From assembly GCA_011773465.1 (NCBI GenBank), contig WVXO01000049.1, forward strand, positions 1 to 33,437: a stretch of DNA of 33,437 nucleotides, given 5' to 3'. This document shows, in pieces, positions 17,350 through 25,570 of this stretch. The translations under genes and the position numbers were made by a program. The notes beneath the pieces are model-generated. The model did not search any database and was not told the origin of the DNA. It saw only the letters and a list, made by a program, of their open reading frames with translations. The stretch is from Candidatus Aminicenantota bacterium. Lineage in GTDB: Bacteria; Acidobacteriota; Aminicenantia; Aminicenantales; Aminicenantaceae. Each line of letters opens with the position of its first letter. Within the stretch, counting starts at the first letter, position 1.

Positions 17350-19887
17350 TTAGTAATCGAGAGATAAATTCTCCATCTCGTCGAACTGAAGATATCGATA
17401 GACCTCGTCCTCGTGGGGCATTATCTTTTCTCTAAAGACCGAGAAGTATTCCTCGGGCTTTGGAAGTTTACCCGAAAGAGCTGTTATGGCAGCCAGTTCT
17501 GCCGATCCCAGGTAAACGCGAGCATTATCTCCCATACGATTATCAAAGTTTCGAGTGGAGGTTGAAATAATGGTCGCTCCTGGACGAACCCTGGCCTGAT
17601 TCCCCATGCAAAGGGAGCAGCCGGGGATTTCAGTCCGGGCTCCAACGCTGGAATAAATCGAATAGTACCCCTCTTTCATCAGCTGAGCCCTATCCATCTT
17701 TGTCGGGGGTGTTAGCCAGATACGGGTGTTAATGTAGCCCTTACCTTCAAAAATCTTTCCAGCTGCCCGGAAATGCCCGATGTTGGTCATACAGGACCCG
17801 ATGAAGATCTCGTCGATCTTGTCACCTGAAACATCAGAAAGGATTTTCACATCATCAGGATCATTAGGGCAAGCAACAATCGGCTCCTTTATATCTGCTA
17901 GGTTTATCTCGAGAACGGCTGCATACTTGGCATTATCATCTCTTCTGAGAAGTGCTTGTTTTTTTAGCCATTCCTGACAGCCGTTTATCCTCCTCTGCAG
18001 AGTATTAGCATTCTGGTAGCCATCCTTTATCATTCTTTCCATTAAAGCAATATTGCTTCTCAGATACTTGCTAACGGCCTCAGGGCTTAGGGCGACAGTC
18101 CCTCCTGCCGCGGAACGCTCAGCAGTAGCATTTGTCAGCTCAAAGGCCTGCTCCACTGTCAGGTTGGACAATCCTTCCATCTCGACAATTCTTCCGTTGA
18201 ACACATTTTTTTTGCCCTCTTTAGCTACGGTCAACAGCCCTTCTTGGATGGCAAAATAGGGAATAGCGTTCACCACATCTCTCAGGGTTATCCCTGGATT
18301 AAGCTCGCCTTTGAATTTCACCAATACTGAATCAGGCATATCCAGGGGCATAAAACCGAGAGCTCCTGCAAAAGCAACGAGGCCAGAGCCTGCTGGAAAG
18401 CTGAGCCCGATAGGGAAACGAGTGTGGGAGTCGCCAGCGGTTCCCAGAGTGTCAGGAACCAAGAAGCGATTCATCCAGGAATGGATAATGCCATCACCGG
18501 GCTTAAGGGCTATGCCTTTTCGCTCCGTAATGAACTCGGCAATCGATTTATGCATTTTTACATCTGCAGGCTTTGGGTAGGCAGCGGTATGACAGAAGGA
18601 CTGCATGAACAAATCTGCCTGGAATTCCATACAGGCAAGTTCTTTCAATTCATCCGCAGTCATCGGACCTGTGGTATCCTGAGAACCGACTGTCGTCATC
18701 TTCGCCTCACAAGCAACTCCTGGAAGTATAGCTTCTAAGCGACAGGCTTTCTCTACAATCTTTTGGGCCAGGGAATATCCCTGCCCTGGCTCTGCAGCAG
18801 GCCTCTCAAGGATTGTGAAAAAATCTGCTTCGTCCATTCCTAATGTCTTGCGTGCTTTGGCAGTTAACGACCGACCGATGATCAGGCTAAGACGCCCTCC
18901 GGCGCGATATTCATCCTTAATTGTCGCCGGCTGAAATTCAAATGAGGCTATAACCTCGCCTTTTTCGTTAGCGATTGTCTGAGATTTTGTATCGAGGGAA
19001 AGGATGTCGCCAGTCATCACTTTTGCCACATCACACACAAGAGGCAGTCCCCCAGAATCTTCTACTGTATTAAAGAAAATTGGAGCGATCAAACCTCCGA
19101 TTACAACTCCCTCTTTATGTTTATTTGGCACAAAAGGAATTTCCTCCCCTATGTGCCACAACAAGGAATTGGTAGCGGATTTTCTCGAGGAGCCAGTCCC
19201 CACAACATCAGCAACGAACGCTACACGGTGCCCTTCGTTGCGGAATTTTCTGATTGTATTGATTCCTCCTGGAAATCTCGTCTCTCCCATTGAGAGCGCA
19301 TGAAGGGGAATGTCCGGCCTGCTCCAGGCATACTTTGCTGGGGATAAATCATCGGTATTTACCTCGCCATCAACCTTGAATACTTTGAGGCGCAGCCTGT
19401 CTGGAAACTTCGGTCTGGAAAGGAACCAATCTCCATCCGCCCAGGATTTTAGAACCTCTTTGGCATAGCGGTTGCTTTTCGACATTTCAACAACTTTATC
19501 GAAAGCGTTGTAGACCAGGATAATCTGCTTCAGTGCTTTGGCAGACTCCTCAGCGAGTTCCTCGTATTCCAAAAAATCAAGCAAAGGCTCTATATTATAA
19601 CCTCCAAGCATAGTGCCCAGTAGAAAAACTGCCTCAGTTTTGGATAATAACGGAGAAGAAATTTCGCCTTTTGCAACCTTTGTCAACCAGGCCGCTTTGA
19701 CCTTTGCCGAGGGATCCACACCCGGTGAAACCCGATTTTTTAAGAGCCTTAAAAGAAGCTCTTCCATACCGGCTGAAGGATTTTCCAGCAGTCTGCAAAC
19801 TTCCCCAGTCTCTTCAGGGCTTAAGGGCAAAGGAGGAACCTCCTGCTTTTGCCTTTCAGCTTCATGTTTAAAATATGATTCCAGCAT
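17350..19887 (-). CDS. acnB: Aconitate hydratase B
   Basis: Converts citrate to isocitrate with a [4Fe-4S] cluster; AcnB enzymes may also act on 2-methylisocitrate. It is 845 residues, close to other AcnB proteins (about 865). The N-terminal HEAT-like domain specific to AcnB (MLESYFKHEAERQKQEVPPLPLSPEE...) is followed by the swivel domain (KVDGEVNTDDLSPAKYAWSR) and the catalytic domains, with HSWMNRFLVPDTLGTAGDSHTR, GSCMTNIGHFRAAGK and PGCSLCMGNQAR supplying the cluster cysteines. The ATG has GGAGA seven bases upstream and a good promoter at 19920-19954. It diverges from icd, so consecutive TCA-cycle steps share this intergenic region. Confidence 0.97.
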   Translation of the reverse strand: MLESYFKHEAERQKQEVPPLPLSPEETGEVCRLLENPSAGMEELLLRLLKNRVSPGVDPSAKVKAAWLTKVAKGEISSPLLSKTEAVFLLGTMLGGYNIEPLLDFLEYEELAEESAKALKQIILVYNAFDKVVEMSKSNRYAKEVLKSWADGDWFLSRPKFPDRLRLKVFKVDGEVNTDDLSPAKYAWSRPDIPLHALSMGETRFPGGINTIRKFRNEGHRVAFVADVVGTGSSRKSATNSLLWHIGEEIPFVPNKHKEGVVIGGLIAPIFFNTVEDSGGLPLVCDVAKVMTGDILSLDTKSQTIANEKGEVIASFEFQPATIKDEYRAGGRLSLIIGRSLTAKARKTLGMDEADFFTILERPAAEPGQGYSLAQKIVEKACRLEAILPGVACEAKMTTVGSQDTTGPMTADELKELACMEFQADLFMQSFCHTAAYPKPADVKMHKSIAEFITERKGIALKPGDGIIHSWMNRFLVPDTLGTAGDSHTRFPIGLSFPAGSGLVAFAGALGFMPLDMPDSVLVKFKGELNPGITLRDVVNAIPYFAIQEGLLTVAKEGKKNVFNGRIVEMEGLSNLTVEQAFELTNATAERSAAGGTVALSPEAVSKYLRSNIALMERMIKDGYQNANTLQRRINGCQEWLKKQALLRRDDNAKYAAVLEINLADIKEPIVACPNDPDDVKILSDVSGDKIDEIFIGSCMTNIGHFRAAGKIFEGKGYINTRIWLTPPTKMDRAQLMKEGYYSIYSSVGARTEIPGCSLCMGNQARVRPGATIISTSTRNFDNRMGDNARVYLGSAELAAITALSGKLPKPEEYFSVFREKIMPHEDEVYRYLQFDEMENLSLDY

Positions 19888-19919
19888 TATCGATTCTCCG
19901 CATATATTTTGCTTTGATT

Positions 19920-19954
19920 ATTATACTGTATAAATGTTTGTGCTTATTTGTCAA
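19920..19954 (-). promoter_or_regulatory. Promoter of acnB
   Basis: On the minus strand a perfect TTGACA (19949-19954) precedes TATACA (19927-19932) by 16 bases, with an additional TATAAT at 19920-19925. It lies about 35 bases upstream of the acnB start. Confidence 0.65.
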
Positions 19955-19983
19955 AATTATTTTTTAAAAAGGAAAAAAGGGTG

Positions 19984-20142
19984 AAAAAAGGGGACAGTCT
20001 ACTTTTTTTAACATAAGATACACGCTTCCTTCCTTAAATTAATCATCATGCCGACCGATATATAGGATATGTCCATATCAAGCTGTTACTAGAAAATCAG
20101 GCTCTGACTTTTTAATGTAAAAAGTAGCCTGCCCCCTTTTTA
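19984..20142. repeat. REP-like palindromic element, family A copy 3 (long form)
   Basis: The left arm AAAAAAGGGGACAGTCTACT (19984-20003) is matched by the right arm AAAAAGTAGCCTGCCCCCTT near 20119-20138. The intervening ~110 bases are longer than in the other copies, but keep a CTTCCTTCCTT stretch. It fills the intergenic region between divergent acnB and icd. Confidence 0.7.
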
Positions 20143-20159
20143 TTCCTGTCCCTTTTTAT

Positions 20160-20186
20160 TTGATTTTCATTCAAAAAAATTATAAT
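20160..20186 (+). promoter_or_regulatory. Possible promoter of icd
   Basis: TTGATT (20160-20165) and a perfect TATAAT (20181-20186) are separated by 15 bases, shorter than ideal, about 54 bases before the icd start. Confidence 0.4.
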
Positions 20187-20239
20187 ATTCATTTTACTTT
20201 TTTATTCATTTACATACTTTATCATAGGGAGGCTTAATT

Positions 20240-21442
20240 ATGGATAATAGCGCAATTGAGAAGGCCAAAGATCATTTTGGCCAGATTATCAAAGAGCAGC
20301 TGGGCCGCGTGGAGGGAATGAAAAAAGCTGCGGATTGGATTGATTATTCTCAATTAAAACCCATCATCGTAGGAATCATAGGCGGAGACGGGATCGGTCC
20401 TTTTATCGCCAAAGAATCACGAAGAGTTTTGGAATTCCTGCTCCACGAGGAAATAGAAAAAGGGGAAATTGAGATTCGGGATATCGAAGGGCTGACGATA
20501 GAAAACCGATCAAAACATAAGAAGGCTATCCCTGATGATGTCCTGGAAGAAATTAAGAAATGCCATGTTACGCTTAAGGGCCCAACCACGACACCTAGAA
20601 AAGGAGATCCCTGGCCTAATATTGAGAGCGCTAACGTTGCTCTGCGCCGTTACCTAGACCTTTTTGCCAACGTGAGACCTGTCAATGTCCCCAAAGAGGG
20701 AATAAACTGGATGTTTTTCCGAGAAAACACAGAAGGTGCATATATCATGGGGAGCAAAGGAATCAATGTCACCGAGGATCTAGCCATTGACTTTAAAGTT
20801 ATCACATCTCAGGGAGCAGAGAGGATTATCCGTCTGGCATTTGATTATGCCCGGAAAAATAAAATTAACAAAGTCACGATCGTAACAAAAGCCAATGTGA
20901 TTAAGACCTCTGATGGAAAATTCTTGGATATAGGTTATAAGATTGCCAAAGAATATCCCGAGATCGAATGCGATGATTGGTACATCGATATAATGACCGC
21001 CAAACTTGTGGATCCCAAGCGCAGGACCCAATTCAGAGTTGTCGTCCTCCCCAACCTCTATGGAGATATCCTTACTGACGAGGCTGCTGAATTCCAGGGA
21101 GGTGTTGGAACTGCCGGAAGTGCGAATATCGGAAAGCAGTATGCCATGTTTGAAGCAATCCACGGTTCTGCTCCCCGTATGGTTAGAGAGGGGCGGGCTA
21201 AGTATGCAGATCCATGCAGCATGATTCGAGCTGCGGCCTTACTGATCAGTCACATAGGCTATCCTGAAAAGGGGAAAAACCTAGAAATGGCTCTGGATAT
21301 TTGCGGCCAATACGAGAAGAAACTGGTTATAACTGGCCGAGATACTGGATCTACCGGAGAAGAATATGCCAACTACCTCATGGAAACTCTTCAGGACCCT
21401 GGACTGAAAGATAAGTGGGAAGGCTACACAAAGCAGCTTTGA
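20240..21442 (+). CDS. icd: Isocitrate dehydrogenase
   Basis: Oxidatively decarboxylates isocitrate to 2-oxoglutarate. It is 400 residues of the isocitrate/isopropylmalate dehydrogenase family. The isocitrate-type substrate motif SANVALRRYLDLFANVRP (S-x-N-x-x-L-R), FRENTEGAY, and the metal-binding NLYGDILTDEAA decide against isopropylmalate dehydrogenase. The cofactor loop HGSAPRMVREGRAKYADP has neither the classical NADP Lys-Tyr pair nor the NAD-type Asp, so cofactor choice is open. An N-terminal extension of about 40 residues precedes the core. The ATG is preceded by GGGAGG. Confidence 0.93.
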   Translation: MDNSAIEKAKDHFGQIIKEQLGRVEGMKKAADWIDYSQLKPIIVGIIGGDGIGPFIAKESRRVLEFLLHEEIEKGEIEIRDIEGLTIENRSKHKKAIPDDVLEEIKKCHVTLKGPTTTPRKGDPWPNIESANVALRRYLDLFANVRPVNVPKEGINWMFFRENTEGAYIMGSKGINVTEDLAIDFKVITSQGAERIIRLAFDYARKNKINKVTIVTKANVIKTSDGKFLDIGYKIAKEYPEIECDDWYIDIMTAKLVDPKRRTQFRVVVLPNLYGDILTDEAAEFQGGVGTAGSANIGKQYAMFEAIHGSAPRMVREGRAKYADPCSMIRAAALLISHIGYPEKGKNLEMALDICGQYEKKLVITGRDTGSTGEEYANYLMETLQDPGLKDKWEGYTKQL

Positions 21443-21545
21443 AAAAGTAGTTTGTTGAAGAAAGAGGGCTGTCCCCTTTTTTATGTTGTCCGCTCTTTAT
21501 AGTAGTTTTTTAATTGTATCAAAAGGGGCCTGCACCCTTTTTGCG
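21443..21545. repeat. Partial REP-like half-element and terminator-like palindrome after icd
   Basis: The segment starting at the icd stop resembles the right half of family A (AAAAAGTAG...GGCTGTCCCCTTTTTT), without a clear left arm. A further small palindrome AAAAGGGGCCTGCACCCTTT near 21520-21539 ends in a T run and could terminate icd transcription. Confidence 0.5.
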
Positions 21546-21574
21546 ATGTTTTTTTTGCGATGTCGCCTTTTTGC

Positions 21575-21603
21575 TTGACTGGTATAAAAATTTGCATTAT
21601 ATT
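21575..21603 (+). promoter_or_regulatory. Promoter of mdh
   Basis: TTGACT (21575-21580) and TATATT (21598-21603) are separated by exactly 17 bases. This leaves a leader of about 150 bases before mdh, which contains an AT-rich inverted motif (ATTATT...AATAAT near 21721-21739) just before the SD. Confidence 0.6.
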
Positions 21604-21762
21604 CAGACTTCAAATAAGCACGGTTTCTTTTCAAAATATCTAGAAGTTTTTCACAATTGATAAAAGACTGGATCGATCAATAAAAACAAGAGAACTCAAA
21701 GAAAATAACTGGGCGGAAATAATTATTATTCATAATAATCAAAAATTAGAGGAGGTTTAATA

Positions 21763-22689
21763 ATGAGGAAAAAAATAACAGTGATTGGAGCCGGACATGT
21801 TGGAGAAGTCACCGCATTCAAGCTCGCTGAGAAGGAATTAGGAGATGTAGTGCTGCTTGATATCATAGAAGATATGCCCATCGGAAAGGGCTTGGATATG
21901 CGCGAAGGCGGGCCTGTTGGAAAATATGATTCCGCTGTCATGGGCACAAACTCCTACGCAGACACCGCCGATTCCGATATCATTGTCGTCACGGCGGGAA
22001 AGCCTAGAAAACCTGGAATGAGCAGAGATGAACTTCTTGAAGCCAATGTCAATATTGTCAAGCCTATAACAGAAGAAGTCATCAAATTCTCTCCTAATGC
22101 TATGCTACTTGTTGTCACCAATCCTCTCGATGCTATGGTTTACACTGCTTATAAAGTCAGCAAATTCCCGAAAAACAGAGTCTTCGGTATGGCAGGAATT
22201 CTGGACACGACTCGCTTCAGGGCTTTTATTTCCATGGAGCTCAACGTCTCGGTTGAGAACATTCAGGCTCTTGTTCTGGGAGGACATGGAGATACTATGG
22301 TTCCTATCGCCAGATACACAACAATCTCTGGAATTCCTCTCACACATTTCCTGCGGCCGGACAGGATTGACGCTATTATCGAAAGAACAAGAAAGGGCGG
22401 CGGCGAAATCGTCAAATACCTGAAAACAGGAAGTGCTTACTATGCACCCTCCCTTGCTGTAGCAGAGATGGTAGAATCCATCGTTAAGGATAAGAAAAAA
22501 ATACTCCCCTGTTCAGCATATCTTGAAGGAGAATACGGAATTAATGATCTCTATTTTGGAGTACCCGTCAAATTAGGCGCTGGTGGAGTTGAAGAAATCA
22601 TACAGATAGAGCTTACAGACGAGGAGAAAGAGGCTATCAAAAACTCAGAGGCTGCTGTTCGCAACATAGTAAACCTGATTAAATTCTGA
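21763..22689 (+). CDS. mdh: Malate dehydrogenase (LDH-like type)
   Basis: NAD-dependent malate/oxaloacetate interconversion. It is 308 residues. The dinucleotide loop GAGHVG (9-14) and Asp33 after the second strand indicate NAD. The mobile loop [14 protein letters not shown] carries the Arg residues that select malate over lactate, and [11 protein letters not shown] holds the catalytic His. The start has AGAGGAGG seven bases upstream. The fumarase subunit gene follows five bases downstream, so the two are one operon covering malate/fumarate. Confidence 0.96.
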   Translation: MRKKITVIGAGHVGEVTAFKLAEKELGDVVLLDIIEDMPIGKGLDMREGGPVGKYDSAVMGTNSYADTADSDIIVVTAGKPRKPGMSRDELLEANVNIVKPITEEVIKFSPNAMLLVVTNPLDAMVYTAYKVSKFPKNRVFGMAGILDTTRFRAFISMELNVSVENIQALVLGGHGDTMVPIARYTTISGIPLTHFLRPDRIDAIIERTRKGGGEIVKYLKTGSAYYAPSLAVAEMVESIVKDKKKILPCSAYLEGEYGINDLYFGVPVKLGAGGVEEIIQIELTDEEKEAIKNSEAAVRNIVNLIKF

Positions 22690-22694
22690 GGATA

Positions 22695-23249
22695 ATGGCT
22701 GAACACAGAATCGAAACCCCTGTCTCGGATGAAGACATCGCCAAACTTCGGGCCGGAGACAAAATTTTTATCACCGGCTATCTTTATACAGGGAGAGACT
22801 CTGCTCATAAAAAACTGATTGATCTTGTTAAAGAAGGCAAAGACTTACCGATAGACGTTAAAGGGCAATTTATTTATTATGTAGGCCCTACACCTGCTCG
22901 TCCTGGGAAGCCCATCGGATCTGCAGGACCAACTACAAGCTACAGGATGGACTCCTTTGCTCCAACTCTTCACTCCCTCGGTCTTAAAGGCACAATCGGA
23001 AAAGGATCCAGAAGTGAAGAAGTCAGGGAATCCTTAAAAAAATACAAAGGTGTCTATCTCGCCGCAGTAGGTGGAGCTGGAGCTCTCATTTCTAAAAGTA
23101 TCGAAGAATCTGAAGTTATCGCTTATCCAGAATTGGGGCCTGAAGCCATAAGAAGAGTAAAAGTCAAAGATTTTCCATGTATTGTAATCAACGATATGTA
23201 TGGTGGCGATCTTTATCAAGAAGGCAAAAAGAAATACCAGAAGGATTGA
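22695..23249 (+). CDS. Class I fumarate hydratase, beta (C-terminal) subunit
   Basis: Beta subunit of a two-subunit Fe-S hydro-lyase that interconverts fumarate and malate; it corresponds to the C-terminal domain of FumA/TtdB. It is 184 residues, starting with ETPVSDEDIAKLRAGDKIFITGYLYTGRDSAHKK, with YYVGPTPARPGKPIGSAGPTTSYRMD as the substrate-loop region and GKGSRSEEVRESLKKYKGVYLAAVGGAGAL further on. A tartrate dehydratase subunit would look similar; coupling to mdh favours fumarase. The Fe-S-binding alpha subunit is not in the window, although it is usually the adjacent upstream gene. Confidence 0.92.
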   Translation: MAEHRIETPVSDEDIAKLRAGDKIFITGYLYTGRDSAHKKLIDLVKEGKDLPIDVKGQFIYYVGPTPARPGKPIGSAGPTTSYRMDSFAPTLHSLGLKGTIGKGSRSEEVRESLKKYKGVYLAAVGGAGALISKSIEESEVIAYPELGPEAIRRVKVKDFPCIVINDMYGGDLYQEGKKKYQKD

Positions 23250-23347
23250 AGAAGAGACCTAAAAACAAACCCTAAACTCATCTCTCCTTTCTTCCTCTTG
23301 GAGGAAGAGTTCTAGGTTCAAAGAAGGTATTATCAGTTTATTCACAA

Positions 23348-23372
23348 GACAATAAGAAAAAATGTTATTGTC
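23348..23372. promoter_or_regulatory. Perfect inverted repeat upstream of sucC
   Basis: GACAATAA (23348-23355) and TTATTGTC (23365-23372) form a perfect 8-bp inverted repeat with a 9-base A-rich spacer, in the 227-base gap before sucC. It may be an operator or a hairpin; no regulator can be named. A second hairpin, TCTTCCTC/GAGGAAGA, lies at 23290-23308 without a T run. Confidence 0.35.
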
Positions 23373-23391
23373 ACAAAGTTACTTGGCGCAT

Positions 23392-23468
23392 GTCATTGTG
23401 TGGAGAAAAGAAGATTCTTCATGTTTCACTACGAGCCCTGCAGGGGCGAAGTAATCTCATAAAAAGGA
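23392..23468 (+). repeat. Dispersed repeat in the sucC leader, family E copy 1
   Basis: GTCATTGTGTGGAG at the left and GGGGCGAAGTAATCTCATAA at the right are degenerate forms of a common dispersed bacterial repeat (GTCATTGCGA...GCAATCTC). The other copy is at 28207-28349 in opposite orientation, where GAGATTGCCGCG and CGCAATGACAA are seen. The right end of this copy reaches the A-rich SD of sucC. Confidence 0.6.
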
Positions 23469-23476
23469 TAAACACA

Positions 23477-24649
23477 ATGAAAATTCATGAGTATCAAGCC
23501 AAACAAATTCTCAGTAAGTATAGCGTTCAAATTCCCCGGGGAGAAGTAGCTAGCACTCCTTCCAGAGCCCGCGAGATTGCAGATAAAATCGGCCCGAAAG
23601 TCGTGCTCAAAGCTCAGGTCCATGCGGGAGGCAGAGGAAAAGGAGGGGGCATCAAACTTGCAAAGAATCCTCAAGAAGCAGAAAAAATTTCCAAGGAAAT
23701 GATAGGAATGACCCTGGTCACCCCCCAAACTGGACCAGAAGGAAAGCTTGTAAAAAGAATTCTTGTGGAGGAAGCACTTGATATTGCTCGAGAGCTTTAC
23801 ATAGGAATTGTTATAGACAGAGCAAAAGAAGCTCCCGTTGTCATGGCTTCTTCCGAAGGGGGAGTCGAGATAGAAAAAGTCGCTGCTGAAACGCCAGAGC
23901 TTATCTTTAAAGAGTATATCAACCCGGCCACCGGATTTCTTCCGTTTCAAGCTAGAAATTTAGCTTTTAAACTAGGCTTAGAGGGAGATACCTTTAAACA
24001 AGGCGTAAAATTCATCATGAGTCTTTATAAAGCATTCGCAGCTACAGATGCATCTCTAGCAGAAATAAATCCGTTGCTCATCACAGAACAAGGAAATGTC
24101 CTTGCCCTTGATGCCAAGATGAACTTCGATGACAATGCCCTACTCCGTCATCCTGATATCAAAGAGATGAGGGATCTGGATGAGGAAGATCCATTAGAAG
24201 TCGAAGCATCTTCCTTCAACTTGAACTACATCAAACTGGACGGAAACGTAGGCTGCATGGTGAACGGAGCAGGCCTTGCCATGGCAACCATGGATATCAT
24301 CATGCACTCTGGAGGAATGCCAGCAAACTTCCTCGATGTAGGCGGTGGAGTGTCAGAAGAAGCAGTAAAGAATGCCTTTAAAATTCTCGTCTCGGATAAG
24401 GATGTAAAAGCAGCTCTGATTAATATATTTGGAGGCATTGTCCGCTGCGATTTAGTGGCCACTGGCATTGTTAAAGCGGCTAAAGAATTCGGTCTCAAGG
24501 TGCCCATGGTAGTCCGGCTCGAAGGCACGAACGTAGAGCTTGGAAAAAAGATCCTAAAAGAATCAGGGCTCTCTTTCTATCCCGCAGAAACGATGAGAGA
24601 AGCAGCTGAAAAAGTTGTTCCCCTTGCCAAACAACAAGAAAGGAGTTGA
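23477..24649 (+). CDS. sucC: Succinyl-CoA synthetase (ADP-forming) beta subunit
   Basis: ATP-grasp subunit that, with SucD, interconverts succinyl-CoA and succinate with nucleotide phosphorylation. It is 390 residues and begins [44 protein letters not shown] is the nucleotide-binding region, [27 protein letters not shown] the metal-binding part, and [17 protein letters not shown] the C-terminal signature. The ATG at 23477 has AAAAGGA about eight bases upstream; a longer open frame adds 29 codons that are simply the translated dispersed repeat. Three bases separate it from the sucD start. Confidence 0.97.
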   Translation: MKIHEYQAKQILSKYSVQIPRGEVASTPSRAREIADKIGPKVVLKAQVHAGGRGKGGGIKLAKNPQEAEKISKEMIGMTLVTPQTGPEGKLVKRILVEEALDIARELYIGIVIDRAKEAPVVMASSEGGVEIEKVAAETPELIFKEYINPATGFLPFQARNLAFKLGLEGDTFKQGVKFIMSLYKAFAATDASLAEINPLLITEQGNVLALDAKMNFDDNALLRHPDIKEMRDLDEEDPLEVEASSFNLNYIKLDGNVGCMVNGAGLAMATMDIIMHSGGMPANFLDVGGGVSEEAVKNAFKILVSDKDVKAALINIFGGIVRCDLVATGIVKAAKEFGLKVPMVVRLEGTNVELGKKILKESGLSFYPAETMREAAEKVVPLAKQQERS

Positions 24650-24651
24650 AT

Positions 24652-25527
24652 ATGAGCATAATCATCGATGAAAAGACAAGAGTTGTGGTTCAGGGAATCA
24701 CGGGAGGAGAAGGCACTTTCCATACCCAAAAAATGCAGGAGTACGGGACTACTGTTGTTGCCGGAGTCACACCCGGGAAAGGAGGAACCACCCACCTCAA
24801 TGTTCCTGTGTACAACTCAGTTGCTGATGCGGTTGAAAAGGAAGGAGCAGATGCCTCTGCAATTTTTGTCCCCGCATTTTTTGCCGCTGATGCTATCATG
24901 GAAGCCGCAAGCGCAGGGATTAAATGCATCGTCTGCATTACCGAAGGAATTCCGACTTTTGATATGATAAAAGTAAAATTATTCCTCAGCGGAAAAGACT
25001 GTTGCCTGATTGGACCAAACACTCCTGGGATCATATCTCCTGGTAAGTGCAAAATAGGGATAATGCCTGGCCATATTCATGTTCCTGGAACAATCGGTAT
25101 TATATCCCGCTCGGGCACTCTGACCTACGAAGCTGTAGATCAGGTGTCAAAGTTGGGATATGGACAGTCAACTGCGGTGGGTATTGGCGGTGATCCCATT
25201 GTTGGTCTCCAATTCATAGATCTTCTGAAACTCTTCAAAGATGACAAGAATACAGAGGCCGTTATCATAATCGGGGAGATCGGAGGAACCGCAGAAGAAG
25301 AAGCTGCTGAATATATCAAGAAAGAATTTCATAAGCCAGTTGTAAGCTTTATCGCCGGCCAAACCGCTCCTCCAGGAAGAAGGATGGGTCATGCAGGTGC
25401 TATCATATCAGGAGGAAAAGGCACAGCCAAAGAAAAGATGAAAGCCTTAGAAGAAGCTGGAGTCCATGTAGCCAAAAGTCCGGCTGAAATCGGTCAAAAA
25501 GTTAAAAAAGCACTTGTAAGCGCTTGA
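24652..25527 (+). CDS. sucD: Succinyl-CoA synthetase alpha subunit
   Basis: CoA-binding catalytic subunit, 291 residues. [16 protein letters not shown] is the CoA-binding N-terminus, [20 protein letters not shown] and [17 protein letters not shown] are signature segments, and His247 ([10 protein letters not shown]) is the phosphorylated residue. The start is the ATG at 24652 with AAAGGAG six bases upstream, overlapping the sucC stop; a TTG at 24646 is not needed. The TGA stop lies inside a partial copy of repeat family D, so the repeat may have supplied the last codons. Confidence 0.97.
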   Translation: MSIIIDEKTRVVVQGITGGEGTFHTQKMQEYGTTVVAGVTPGKGGTTHLNVPVYNSVADAVEKEGADASAIFVPAFFAADAIMEAASAGIKCIVCITEGIPTFDMIKVKLFLSGKDCCLIGPNTPGIISPGKCKIGIMPGHIHVPGTIGIISRSGTLTYEAVDQVSKLGYGQSTAVGIGGDPIVGLQFIDLLKLFKDDKNTEAVIIIGEIGGTAEEEAAEYIKKEFHKPVVSFIAGQTAPPGRRMGHAGAIISGGKGTAKEKMKALEEAGVHVAKSPAEIGQKVKKALVSA

Positions 25528-25548
25528 TAAATTAAGCCCCTACGCAAT
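25519..25548. repeat. Partial family D repeat overlapping the sucD stop codon
   Basis: GCTTGATAAATTAAGCCCCT followed by ACGC matches, on the reverse strand, the GTAGGAGCTTGATTTATCAAGC unit at 17222 with few differences. The TGA of sucD is part of this sequence. Confidence 0.6.
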
Positions 25549-25570
25549 ATAAAATTCAAGGAGGTCTATT

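Noticed and set aside
23390-23476. N-terminal extension of SucC
   Set aside because: The 29 codons are translated repeat; the family start MKIHEYQA at 23477 has its own SD.
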